DNA of 13,383 nucleotides from Candidatus Woesearchaeota archaeon (lineage in GTDB: Archaea; Nanobdellota; Nanobdellia; Woesearchaeales; UBA525). The translations under genes and the position numbers were made by a program. The notes under the pieces were generated by a model. The model searched no databases, had not been told where the DNA came from, and saw only the letters and a list, made by a program, of their open reading frames with translations. This document shows positions 1 through 6,462 of this stretch, piece by piece; within the stretch, counting starts at the first letter, position 1, and every line of letters begins with the position of its first letter. Location: the NCBI GenBank assembly GCA_023252315.1, contig JAJPEB010000021.1, positions 1 to 13,383 of the forward strand. Reading direction: 5' to 3'.

Positions 1-732
1 GGCGAGTGCGGCGTGCTGTGCGAGGCGGTGAACCCCGACGGGACGATGGCGCGAGGCGACGCGCTCGAGGCGATCGCGCGCGAGCACGGCCTCCTCATCG
101 TCGCGATCAGGGACCTCATCCGCCACCGACGCGCGAGCGAGGCGTTCGTCGTGCCTGAGGTGCGCGTGCCGCTGCCGACGAAGTACGGGGAGTTCACGAT
201 CCACCTCTTCTCGAACAGGCACGACCCTGCGGAGCAGCACGTCGCGCTCACGATGGGCGACGTCGCCGACGGCAGGCCCGTGCTCGTGCGCATGCACTCG
301 GAGTGCCTGACCGGCGACGTCTTCGGCTCGCAGCGCTGCGACTGCGGCGACCAGCTCGAGGCCGCGATGCGCGCGGTCGCGAAGGAGGGGCGCGGCGTCA
401 TCGGCTACCTCAGGCAGGAGGGGCGCGGCATCGGCCTGCTCGCGAAGCTCAAGGCGTACGAGCTGCAGGACAAGGGGCTCGACACGGTCGAGGCGAACGA
501 GCGGCTCGGCTACGCCGCGGACCTGCGCGAGTACGGCTTCGGCGCGCAGATGCTGCTCGCGCTCGGCGTGCGCAGGATACGGCTGCTCACGAACAACCCG
601 CGCAAGGTCGTGGGGCTCGAGGGCTACGGCCTCGAGATCGTTGACCGGGTGCCGATCGAGGCCGAGCGCAACCCGCACAACGAGAAGTACATGAGGACGA
701 AGAAGGAGAAGATGGGGCATTTGCTCAGGTAG
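1..732 (+). CDS. ribBA: Bifunctional DHBP synthase / GTP cyclohydrolase II, 5'-truncated by the window edge
   Basis: This is the C-terminal part (243 residues visible) of a riboflavin-pathway fusion enzyme. The first ~43 residues match the end of 3,4-dihydroxy-2-butanone-4-phosphate synthase (GVLCEAVNPDGTMAR, then AREHGLLIVAIRDLIRHRR). The rest is a complete GTP cyclohydrolase II, which opens the GTP ring to give the first riboflavin intermediate. The zinc ligands follow the family spacing C-x10-C-x-C at C102, C113 and C115 (counted from nt 1). RQEGRGIGL (138-146) and LLTNNPRKV (195-203) are the conserved GTP-binding and catalytic segments. The reading frame is open to base 1, so the start is outside the window. 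The stop overlaps the convergent downstream gene by 8 bp. Known: most archaea use a different first enzyme (GTP cyclohydrolase III, ArfA), so a RibBA fusion suggests a bacterial-type pathway. Identity is secure; whether the RibB half is active cannot be judged here. Confidence 0.95.
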   Translation, partial: GECGVLCEAVNPDGTMARGDALEAIAREHGLLIVAIRDLIRHRRASEAFVVPEVRVPLPTKYGEFTIHLFSNRHDPAEQHVALTMGDVADGRPVLVRMHSECLTGDVFGSQRCDCGDQLEAAMRAVAKEGRGVIGYLRQEGRGIGLLAKLKAYELQDKGLDTVEANERLGYAADLREYGFGAQMLLALGVRRIRLLTNNPRKVVGLEGYGLEIVDRVPIEAERNPHNEKYMRTKKEKMGHLLR

Positions 733-1780
733 CGAGGCCCGTGGGCAGCGTGAGCCGCTGCTGCCCGGAATATCTCGGAGAGTTCCCCTCGATCGGGGTC
801 CTGAGCGGATAGAGCTGGAATTTCGCGATGGGCATCCCCGGCGTGAAGACGTAGCCGGAGAGGTCCCGTACGCAGATCTCGAGCGTCACCTTCCCCTCGT
901 CCTTTATGCCCCATGCGTTCGGGTGCGCGGTGAACGGGACGCTGCCAAGATCGCCGCTGGCCGCCGCCCAATGCAGAGGATCCGTGCGCGCAAGCGGCGT
1001 CTCGGTGATTCTGCCGAGATATTCGGCGGGGATGCGCAGGTCCTCGGCGGTGAGCGCGATGAAGAACGTGCTCCAGGGGAGGTGCGCACCTTCCTTGAAC
1101 ATAAGGTCGTAGAACTTCCCCCGTTGGTCTCTCGAGGCCGCCAGCCGTTGGCGGGGGTCGTGGATGGCGATCCAGTCGTCGAGCGTGAGCACGACTCCAT
1201 TGTCGAAAGTGAGCTCGCCGCTCGAGAGCTTGCGCCCCTCGCGATAGAGCTGGAACTTATCCTGGTCGATGAGCTTCCTCAGCGCGTCATCGCTCACTGG
1301 AGCGCTCTCTTCCCTGCGGTCGCGGACATGGAGCTGCGTGGTGCTGTAGCCCTCGCGGACGTAGGTGGGCGCGCCATCGGAGAGCAGCCGCAGCAACGGC
1401 GTGCCGCGCTTCTTCGCGTCGAACCCCTGCCATAGCCCTCCTTCGACTCCGCTGCACATGGTCCGCAACGAGTTGCGGCCCGCAGTGCTGCGCGAGGCGG
1501 GATCGAACGCGAGCCACTTAGGGAGCGAGAAGAGTCCCTTCACGTCCGCGAACACCTCCCTGCCGAAATCGATCTCGATGCCGCCATCCGCCCTACGCAA
1601 GTAGTCAGCGATAAACTGGCTCTTGGGCAGCGCATACGCGCTCTCTGGGATGTCCTTGCGCGGGACGTACAAGCCCGAGATGAACACGTCGACGCCTATG
1701 GGAGAGATCCTCCTCATGCCGCGAAAAGATGCCTGCCTATTCCCCACTACCGCCTCGATATCGCGCTGGCCCAGGTACAT
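725..1780 (-). CDS. Double-domain dCTP deaminase-like protein (dUTPase/Dcd fold)
   Basis: The 351-residue product looks like two tandem copies of the dCTP deaminase/dUTPase fold, the layout of the long 2'-deoxycytidine triphosphate deaminase family known mainly from proteobacteria. The N-terminal copy opens with MYLGQRDIEAVV, like the ...SDRDI... start of Dcd, and carries SRSTAGR (96-102), like the SS-x-GR signature. The C-terminal copy has GKVTLEICVRD with E301 at the place of the catalytic glutamate, then LSGYVFTPGMPIAKFQLYPL and YSGQQ near the end, as in Dcd. The N-terminal equivalent of the glutamate strand is GTPLLRL, lacking the acid, so only the C-terminal site looks catalytic. The start at 1780 is chosen because a TATA box lies 21-29 nt upstream; an in-frame ATG at 1876 would place that promoter inside the gene. 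GC is somewhat lower than in neighbours. Likely role: dUMP/dUTP supply or nucleotide-pool control. Substrate is inferred. Confidence 0.62.
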   Translation of the reverse strand: MYLGQRDIEAVVGNRQASFRGMRRISPIGVDVFISGLYVPRKDIPESAYALPKSQFIADYLRRADGGIEIDFGREVFADVKGLFSLPKWLAFDPASRSTAGRNSLRTMCSGVEGGLWQGFDAKKRGTPLLRLLSDGAPTYVREGYSTTQLHVRDRREESAPVSDDALRKLIDQDKFQLYREGRKLSSGELTFDNGVVLTLDDWIAIHDPRQRLAASRDQRGKFYDLMFKEGAHLPWSTFFIALTAEDLRIPAEYLGRITETPLARTDPLHWAAASGDLGSVPFTAHPNAWGIKDEGKVTLEICVRDLSGYVFTPGMPIAKFQLYPLRTPIEGNSPRYSGQQRLTLPTGLAT

Positions 1781-1800
1781 GGCCGGAAAGGACCGCGGAG

Positions 1801-1809
1801 AATTATAAA
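1801..1809 (-). promoter_or_regulatory. TATA box for the dCTP deaminase-like gene
   Basis: The minus-strand sequence TTTATAATT lies at -29 to -21 relative to the ATG at 1780. This is the spacing expected for a leaderless archaeal mRNA, and it argues against the longer frame starting at 1876. Confidence 0.7.
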
Positions 1810-1851
1810 TACCATTCGGTCGTAGTGTCAATTCCACTCCCGCAGCGAGTC

Positions 1852-1859
1852 TTAAATAT
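1852..1859 (+). promoter_or_regulatory. TATA box for the 1880 membrane-protein gene
   Basis: TTAAATAT lies at -28 to -21 relative to the ATG at 1880, supporting a leaderless start there. With the minus-strand box at 1801-1809 it forms a divergent promoter pair about 45 bp apart. Confidence 0.7.
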
Positions 1860-1879
1860 CCGCATGCCACTCCCAAGCC

Positions 1880-2413
1880 ATGCTTGACGACGCATCACCG
1901 CTCGCCGCGCCCAAAGCGCCTCCGCATGCCCCGATGCGCGCCGCCCCTCTCGTGGGCTCGGCGCTCCTCTCCGGCGCCGTCGCCGCGCTCTCGTGCGCGG
2001 GCGCGCAGGAATGCGGGTCGTACTTCACGGACAGGCATCTCGCGCTCTCGGCGCTCGGCTACGCCGCGAAAGCCGTGGCGGGCGTCGGCGTGTTCGCGGC
2101 GGCGTACTGGGGAGCGAACCGCGGTCGCTTCAGGGACGAGGGCGGCGCGATCGACTGGCGCCTCGTGCGCCACGATGCGAAAGCGCTCATGTACGCGGCG
2201 GCGCTCCCCGCGATCCCCTGCATGCCCGTCTATTTCGGCGCGAACGAGCTCGCGCTGCGCTACGGCGCGGGCCCTACAGCGGCAGGCGTCATCTCGTCCG
2301 TCGCAGACATCTGCGCGTACACCGCGATGCTCGCGTTCGCGGCGCCGCGGGTGCAGCGCTGGCTGCACGCGCGCGAGAGCGCGCCGCTCGAGTCGATCGT
2401 CGAGGCGGACTGA
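1880..2413 (+). CDS. Small multi-pass membrane protein of unknown function
   Basis: I do not recognise the family of this 177-residue protein. It has a proline/alanine-rich N-terminus followed by about four hydrophobic segments, near residues 22-41, 56-79, 101-119 and 130-155. A basic/acidic stretch (RGRFRDEGGAIDWRLVRHD, about 81-99) sits between the second and third. The C-terminal ~20 residues are charged and probably soluble. Four cysteines (C39, C45, C114, C144) lie in or near membrane segments. The ATG at 1880 is favoured by a TATA box 21-28 nt upstream; an internal ATG at residue 19 would remove only the proline-rich leader. Codon use is strongly GC-rich, as in the core genes around it, which supports it being a real gene. 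A TctA-type permease follows on the same strand 75 bp downstream, so co-transcription is possible but not shown. No function is assigned. Confidence 0.75.
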   Translation: MLDDASPLAAPKAPPHAPMRAAPLVGSALLSGAVAALSCAGAQECGSYFTDRHLALSALGYAAKAVAGVGVFAAAYWGANRGRFRDEGGAIDWRLVRHDAKALMYAAALPAIPCMPVYFGANELALRYGAGPTAAGVISSVADICAYTAMLAFAAPRVQRWLHARESAPLESIVEAD

Positions 2414-2488
2414 GCGCTTCCGCATCGAGCCGTAGCCTCTCCGGCGTACGGGGCGCGCCCATCTAAGCGCGAGTCGCTGCCCGCGCGC

Positions 2489-3685
2489 ATGCCCCTGCTG
2501 CCGCTCATCGCCCTCGCGATCCTCCTCGGCGAGCTCGCGGGCGTCGTGACCGGCCTCGCGCCCGGCGTGCACATCAACCTCGTCTCGGCGGTGCTGCTCG
2601 CGCTCGCGCCCACTCTCGGCGCGCATTTCCCGCTGATGCTCGTCGGCGCGTTCATCGTCTCGATGTCGATCACGCACGCGTTCCTCGACACGCTCCCCTC
2701 CGTGTTCCTCGGAGCTCCCGACGAGGCGACCGCGCTCGGCGTGCTGCCCGGGCATCGCTACCTGCTGCGCGGCGACGGGCTCGCGGCGGTCCGGCTTGCG
2801 GTGCTCGGCGGCATCCTCGGCACGCTGCTCACCGTCGCCCTCTTCGTGCCCTGCATCTGGCTCATCGCCGCGCTCGCCGAAGGCACGAAGGCGTGGCTCT
2901 TCTGGATCCTGCTCGCGTTCACGCTCTTCACGATCGCGAAGGACCGCAAGCGCGCATGGGCGCTCGTCGTCTTCGCGCTCAGCGGACTGCTCGGCGTCGT
3001 GGTCTTGCGCCTGCCGCTCGACGAGCCGCTGCTGCCGCTGCTCTCCGGCATGTTCGGGGCCGCGACGCTGCTCTACAGCGTGAAGGAGAAGAACCGCATC
3101 CCCGAGCAGCGCGACGCGCGCGGCGTCGAGCTCGACGCGAGGAGGACGGCCCTCGGCACGGCGCTCGGCGCCGTCGGCGGCTTCCTGACCGCGCTCTTCC
3201 CCGGCATCAGCTCCGCGATGGCTGCGGCGCTCGTCTCGCAGGGGAGCGACCTCGGCGATCGCGGCTTCCTCGTGCTCATCGGCAGCCTCGGCAGCGCGAG
3301 CTTCGTGCTCTCGCTCGCGGCGTGGATCGGTATCGGCAAGGCGCGCAACGGCGCGATGGCGGTCGTGGTGCAGATGCACGAGGTGACGCCGCACGTCGCG
3401 ATGGTGCTGCTCTCGTGCGCGCTCATCGCGACGGGCATCGCGGCGCTGCTCGCGCTGCGCATGGGCAAGGGAGCGGCGTGGCTGCTGCCGAGGATCCCCT
3501 ACGCGCAGACGTGCCTGTGCGTCGTCGGCGCGATCGCGCTCATCACGTACCTCCGCTGCGGCTGGCTCGGGCTGCTCGTGCTCGCGGCGAGCACCGCGAT
3601 CGGGCTCTTGCCCGCGGCCCTCAAGACGGCTCGCGCGCAGGCGATGGGCGCGCTCATGCTGCCGCTGCTGGTCGCGCTGTGGTGA
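2489..3685 (+). CDS. TctA-family (COG1784-like) membrane permease
   Basis: This 398-residue, highly hydrophobic protein resembles the large permease subunit of tripartite tricarboxylate transporters, in the shorter archaeal form. The N-terminal half carries GVVTGLAPGVHINLV (18-32), matching the family's G-x-x-x-G-x-x-P-G motif. The C-terminal half repeats it as ALFPGISSAMAAAL, as expected from the internal duplication of this family. About ten or more membrane helices can be read, with a charged cytoplasmic loop near residues 196-218 (KEKNRIPEQRDARGVELDARR). Bacterial TctA works with a small membrane subunit (TctB) and a periplasmic binding protein (TctC); neither is visible here, which is normal for the archaeal group, whose substrate is unknown. 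The promoter is unclear: only a weak ATCTAAG lies about 28 nt upstream. The TGA stop directly abuts the TAG stop of the convergent LysM gene. Confidence 0.85.
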   Translation: MPLLPLIALAILLGELAGVVTGLAPGVHINLVSAVLLALAPTLGAHFPLMLVGAFIVSMSITHAFLDTLPSVFLGAPDEATALGVLPGHRYLLRGDGLAAVRLAVLGGILGTLLTVALFVPCIWLIAALAEGTKAWLFWILLAFTLFTIAKDRKRAWALVVFALSGLLGVVVLRLPLDEPLLPLLSGMFGAATLLYSVKEKNRIPEQRDARGVELDARRTALGTALGAVGGFLTALFPGISSAMAAALVSQGSDLGDRGFLVLIGSLGSASFVLSLAAWIGIGKARNGAMAVVVQMHEVTPHVAMVLLSCALIATGIAALLALRMGKGAAWLLPRIPYAQTCLCVVGAIALITYLRCGWLGLLVLAASTAIGLLPAALKTARAQAMGALMLPLLVALW

Positions 3686-4201
3686 CTATTTCTTCGCGGG
3701 CCCGCACCCGCAGCTGTCGCGGTAGCCAGGCTCGCCGCCGGGGCCATGGCTCCAGTAGGTCATGTTGCGGCCGGGGCGCTCCTTCGCGTAGCAGTCTGCC
3801 ATGCCGGGAGGGAGGTAGACGAGGATGTGGCTTCCTGGCCTGAGGTCCTTCGCGGGATCGAAGCGCGCGCCGAAGACGCCCGCCTCCTTGTTCTCGCGCT
3901 CGAGCATCTTCCACGCGAGCGGATCGTCGCGCGTCTCGCGCGCGATGCCCCAGAGCGTGTCGCCCTGGCGCACGTCGATCTTGTAGTCCCAGAGGAAGAG
4001 GCTCCTCCCCCTGGTCCCCGCCATGACGCCCGCGTACGTCTTGCTGCCGCAGGCGTCCTCCTCGCGCTGCGGCGCGGCGTATGCCTGCTGCGCCCGCGTG
4101 GGCGCGATCTCCTTCCCCAACGGCTTGCCGTCGGGCGCGCATCCCTGCTGCGCGAGCGCGCACAGCGAGAGCGCAGCGGCGAATGCGATGCTCCTGTCCA
4201 T
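3686..4201 (-). CDS. Secreted LysM-domain protein
   Basis: The 171-residue product starts with a signal-like segment (MDRSIAFAAALSLCALAQQG), followed by C21. The region before C21 is only a weak lipobox, so either lipid anchoring or cleavage after ALA is possible. A single LysM domain spans about residues 72-132: YKIDVRQGDTLWGIARE, a helix-rich middle, then DLRPGSHILVYLPP. LysM domains usually bind N-acetylglucosamine-containing glycans, so a cell-surface role is likely. The C-terminal tail is glycine-rich with a CGCG motif (C164, C166); with C51 and C137, disulfides are plausible. The start at 4201 is chosen because GGAGGGG sits 5 nt upstream and a TATA box lies 40-51 nt upstream, giving a short leader; an in-frame ATG at 4279 precedes that promoter. 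It is divergent from the Lrp-type regulator and shares its AT-rich control region. Confidence 0.85.
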   Translation of the reverse strand: MDRSIAFAAALSLCALAQQGCAPDGKPLGKEIAPTRAQQAYAAPQREEDACGSKTYAGVMAGTRGRSLFLWDYKIDVRQGDTLWGIARETRDDPLAWKMLERENKEAGVFGARFDPAKDLRPGSHILVYLPPGMADCYAKERPGRNMTYWSHGPGGEPGYRDSCGCGPAKK

Positions 4202-4206
4202 ACGAT

Positions 4207-4213
4207 CCCCTCC
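4207..4213 (-). promoter_or_regulatory. Ribosome binding site of the LysM gene
   Basis: The minus strand reads GGAGGGG, 5 nt before the ATG at 4201. It decides the start over the upstream ATG at 4279 and marks this as one of the few genes here with a leader instead of a leaderless start. Confidence 0.75.
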
Positions 4214-4240
4214 TTCAGTGCCTGAGGGGAGTGGCTGTGG

Positions 4241-4252
4241 AATTATAATATC
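4241..4252 (-). promoter_or_regulatory. TATA box for the LysM gene
   Basis: The minus strand reads GATATTATAATT. It predicts a transcript start near 4217-4220 and a leader of about 16-20 nt carrying the ribosome binding site. Its GATATT matches the start of the two direct repeats at 4260-4297, in the opposite orientation. Confidence 0.65.
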
Positions 4253-4259
4253 TCGGCGC

Positions 4260-4297
4260 GATATTTTTACCGAACGCAAGATATTTATATCGAACGC
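4260..4297 (+). repeat. Tandem 18-bp repeat with 20-bp period in the divergent Lrp/LysM promoter region
   Basis: Copy 1 (4260-4277) is GATATTTTTACCGAACGC and copy 2 (4280-4297) is GATATTTATATCGAACGC, with 2 mismatches in 18. A 20-bp period places both on nearly the same face of the helix. Copy 2 contains the TATA box of the regulator gene. AATATC (4247-4252) and GATATT (4260-4265) also form an inverted repeat. Inferred role: operator for autoregulation by the Lrp-type protein and perhaps control of the LysM gene. Confidence 0.6.
4284..4290 (+). promoter_or_regulatory. TATA box for the Lrp-type regulator
   Basis: TTTATAT lies at -28 to -22 relative to the ATG at 4312. This is the same spacing as other leaderless genes here and favours that ATG over the GTG at 4306. 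Confidence 0.65.
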
Positions 4298-4311
4298 CAG
4301 CCTTTGTGAAG

Positions 4312-5274
4312 ATGCAGCTCGACGCCCTCGACAGGAAGCTCCTCTACGAGCTCGACAAGGACGCGAGCATGCCGATCGCCTCGCTCGCGCGCAGGCTCAA
4401 GCGCTCGAAGGAGGTCGTCGCGTACCGCATGCAGCGCCTGCGCGGCGAGGGCGTGCTGCTCTCGTGCTCCGCGATCGTCGACATGTCCGCGCTCGGCCAC
4501 TTCACGTTCCGCGTCTACATCAGGTGGCAGAACATGACGGCCGCCGAGAAGGAGCGGTTCTGGGAGCGGATGTCGCGCGACGAGCGGATATGGACGATCG
4601 CGATCCTGCACGGCAGATGGGACCTCGCGTTCTTCATGGGCGTGCGCTCCGTCACGTTCGTGGACGAGTTCCACAAGGTATGGTCGGCGATCCAGGCGAC
4701 GCACAAGGACCGCATCGCGGAGTCGAAGATCGCGATCTACTCGCCTGTGCACAATTTCAACAAGCGGTTCTTCGTCGAGGGGAAGGCCGAGGTGGTCGAG
4801 CGCGTCTACGGGCGCGGGCGCGCCGCCGACATCGACGACCTCGACGAGCGCATCCTCAAGGAATACGCGCCCGACGTGCGCGCGCCGCTCACGCGCATCG
4901 CGCACAGGCTGGGGGTGAGCGCCGAGACGGTGCGTCAGCGCGTGCGCAGGCTCGAGCAGCAGAAGGTGATCGCGGGCTACAAGGCGGACATGGACGTCGC
5001 GAAGCTCGGCCACCAGGGCTATCGCGTCGACTTCTCGCTCAACTCGACGAGGCGCAACAAGGAGCTCTTCGAGTACATCAAGCAGCACCGGTACTTCTAC
5101 CAGGTCAACCTGTCGATCGGCGGCGCGGACTTCGAGGCGGAGATCGTCGTGCGCGACCTCAACCACCTGCTCGAGGTCCTCGAGGAGGCGATGAGCAGGT
5201 TCAGCGACGTCATGCGCGGCTACGAGTACTACGGGTACTCGCGGTTCCCGAAGCTGACTATTGTGCCGGACTGA
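4312..5274 (+). CDS. Tandem Lrp/AsnC-type transcriptional regulator
   Basis: The 320-residue product consists of two Lrp/AsnC modules in one chain. Module 1 (about 1-165) starts LDALDRKLLYELDKDASMP and has a winged helix-turn-helix (about 19-45, ending VVAYRMQRLRGEGVL), then a RAM-like ligand or dimer domain. Module 2 starts IDDLDERILKEYAPDVRAP (174-192); its helix-turn-helix is TRIAHRLGVSAETVRQRVRRL (194-214), followed by a second RAM-like domain. Single Lrp proteins are about 150 residues, so this is a fused dimer-like form of a kind known in archaea. It probably binds DNA and senses an amino acid or other small molecule; the ligand is not predictable. The start is the ATG at 4312, by TATA spacing; a GTG at 4306 would add two residues. 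The repeated element in its own promoter suggests autoregulation. The TGA stop abuts the stop of the next, convergent gene. Confidence 0.9.
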   Translation: MQLDALDRKLLYELDKDASMPIASLARRLKRSKEVVAYRMQRLRGEGVLLSCSAIVDMSALGHFTFRVYIRWQNMTAAEKERFWERMSRDERIWTIAILHGRWDLAFFMGVRSVTFVDEFHKVWSAIQATHKDRIAESKIAIYSPVHNFNKRFFVEGKAEVVERVYGRGRAADIDDLDERILKEYAPDVRAPLTRIAHRLGVSAETVRQRVRRLEQQKVIAGYKADMDVAKLGHQGYRVDFSLNSTRRNKELFEYIKQHRYFYQVNLSIGGADFEAEIVVRDLNHLLEVLEEAMSRFSDVMRGYEYYGYSRFPKLTIVPD

Positions 5275-6258
5275 CTAGTTTCCTCGGAGAAGCACTTCGT
5301 CCCTTATCGAATAGTCATCGTCTTGGAAGAACTTCTTCTTCAGGTCCTCGAAGCGCGTGCTCCCTTTCGGGCCTTTGGGTAGCCTCAAGAATATGTTCGT
5401 ATGAGGCCTTCCGCCGTATTCTGCAGGGAGGAAGGGATTTCCTTGGCACGGCACCACATAATAGTCCAGTTTCCCGGATGCAGCGTTGCAGAGCGCATTC
5501 GAGATGTCGCTCCCCTCCACACCGCAATGCGGAGAACCTGGGCCGCAGCCCGTTATGATCCTGTGCGCATCGAACTGCTCTTGCCTGTATCTCTCGTTGA
5601 ACTCCAGCCAGTCCTGCAGCGCATATGGCCCTCCCTTGACTTTCCCCGTTTTTCTGTACGTCTCGAGCATGACCTCGACACGCTGCCACGCATACTTGGA
5701 CATCTTGCGGATGAGAGGGAAGTTCTCCGCGATCTCTTCCGCCCGCTCTGCCCGCTCCATGCGCGAGAGCTCCCCTAGGATCTCGAGCGCCCTCTCGAGA
5801 TTCTGCTCGGGGTTAGAGTCGCACTTGATGAAGTACTCGCACGCCATCCCGTTGAACGCGAGATTCGAAGAGCCACCATAGAGCCCATTGCGTTGGAGCA
5901 GCAGCTTGAAGGCGCGGACCTGCAGCCGTTCCTCAGCATCGACGGAATCATCCTCTCCCGTGGGAATCTCATCGCCAGGCTTCAGCTCGTGGATGCAGAT
6001 GGAGAGGTTCACCTTACCCATATTGTAGATTCGCCTATGCAGCCCGTGGATGTTATCCGAGAAGAGATCGTCCTCCTGACTGCCCACGAGCTTGTCGAGG
6101 AGCGCCTCCTTGAGCTTCCTCCCGAAGAATCCTTGCCTGAGCTTCTTGCGATCCACATACACGTTCAAGTCCACATCAGGAGGGAACGGCGAGTGCGGCG
6201 CTCTGGGATCGATCACGTAGGTTCGCCGAGGCATGCTCGTCGATCCTTTCACGAACAC
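5275..6258 (-). CDS. Divergent nucleotidyltransferase-like protein, possibly 5'-truncated by an in-frame stop
   Basis: This 327-residue product has no clear family name. I see a resemblance to archaeal CCA-adding enzymes. VFVKGS at the start recalls the strand and GS of the nucleotidyltransferase fold, and DVDLNVYVD (28-36) recalls the metal-binding D-x-D strand. VRAFKLLLQRNGLYGGSS (114-131) followed by FNGMACEYFI (135-144) closely resembles the central domain of those enzymes. The third carboxylate seems replaced (KVNLSICIHEL, N84), and the GS-to-DxD spacing is long, so activity is doubtful. The C-terminal ~180 residues match nothing I know. The frame stays open upstream to a TAA at 6274-6276 and beyond it continues in the same frame to an ATG with a proper TATA box, so the true gene may be 5275-6438. 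Alternative starts are this GTG (GGGGA 4 nt upstream) or the ATG at 6234. GC is clearly lower than in neighbours. Confidence 0.6.
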   Translation of the reverse strand: MFVKGSTSMPRRTYVIDPRAPHSPFPPDVDLNVYVDRKKLRQGFFGRKLKEALLDKLVGSQEDDLFSDNIHGLHRRIYNMGKVNLSICIHELKPGDEIPTGEDDSVDAEERLQVRAFKLLLQRNGLYGGSSNLAFNGMACEYFIKCDSNPEQNLERALEILGELSRMERAERAEEIAENFPLIRKMSKYAWQRVEVMLETYRKTGKVKGGPYALQDWLEFNERYRQEQFDAHRIITGCGPGSPHCGVEGSDISNALCNAASGKLDYYVVPCQGNPFLPAEYGGRPHTNIFLRLPKGPKGSTRFEDLKKKFFQDDDYSIRDEVLLRGN

Positions 6259-6273
6259 GATTCCCCGCGATCC

Positions 6274-6438
6274 TTATCTTGAGTGGGCCGAGTCATGGCC
6301 GATTCTGAACTCGTCGAGAACCACCTCGGCGTCCGTGCATTTCCTGCGAATGAGCCTCCAGATCTCGCCGTCGTGCGTATAGAATTCGTCGCTAATCTCC
6401 CGCTTGAGATCCTCAATGGTGCAGAGTGCAGCGACCAT
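6274..6438 (-). CDS. Short 54-residue ORF: likely detached N-terminus of the nucleotidyltransferase-like gene
   Basis: It encodes 54 residues beginning MVAALCTIEDLKREISDEF and ending GHDSAHSR before TAA. It is charged and probably helical, without membrane or signal segments. A TATA box (TATTTAA, 6463-6469) lies 25-31 nt upstream of its ATG, the usual spacing here, so this ATG is very likely a real translation start. It is in the same frame as the 5275-6258 gene, and only the TAA plus five codons (GSRGI) separate them. An N-terminal helical stretch before the GS strand is what CCA-adding-type enzymes have, so I infer one gene split by a nonsense codon. The alternatives are a genuine short upstream cistron or a sequencing error. 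Confidence 0.5.
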   Translation of the reverse strand: MVAALCTIEDLKREISDEFYTHDGEIWRLIRRKCTDAEVVLDEFRIGHDSAHSR

Positions 6439-6462
6439 CTTTACTGAGAAGTGACGTTTTCC

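Noticed and set aside
1895..3394. A 499-codon minus-strand frame across the 1880 and TctA genes
   Set aside because: It is almost entirely Arg/Glu/Ala/His low-complexity sequence and lies opposite two genes with membrane-protein signatures.
6274..6276. Programmed read-through (pyrrolysine or selenocysteine) at the split gene
   Set aside because: The stop is TAA; archaeal pyrrolysine uses TAG and selenocysteine TGA, and I see no obvious recoding element beside it.
725..6438. A defence island built from the dCTP deaminase-like and nucleotidyltransferase-like genes
   Set aside because: The two genes are more than 3 kb apart with ordinary genes between them and separate promoters. No effector, protease, restriction or membrane-killing partner is visible.
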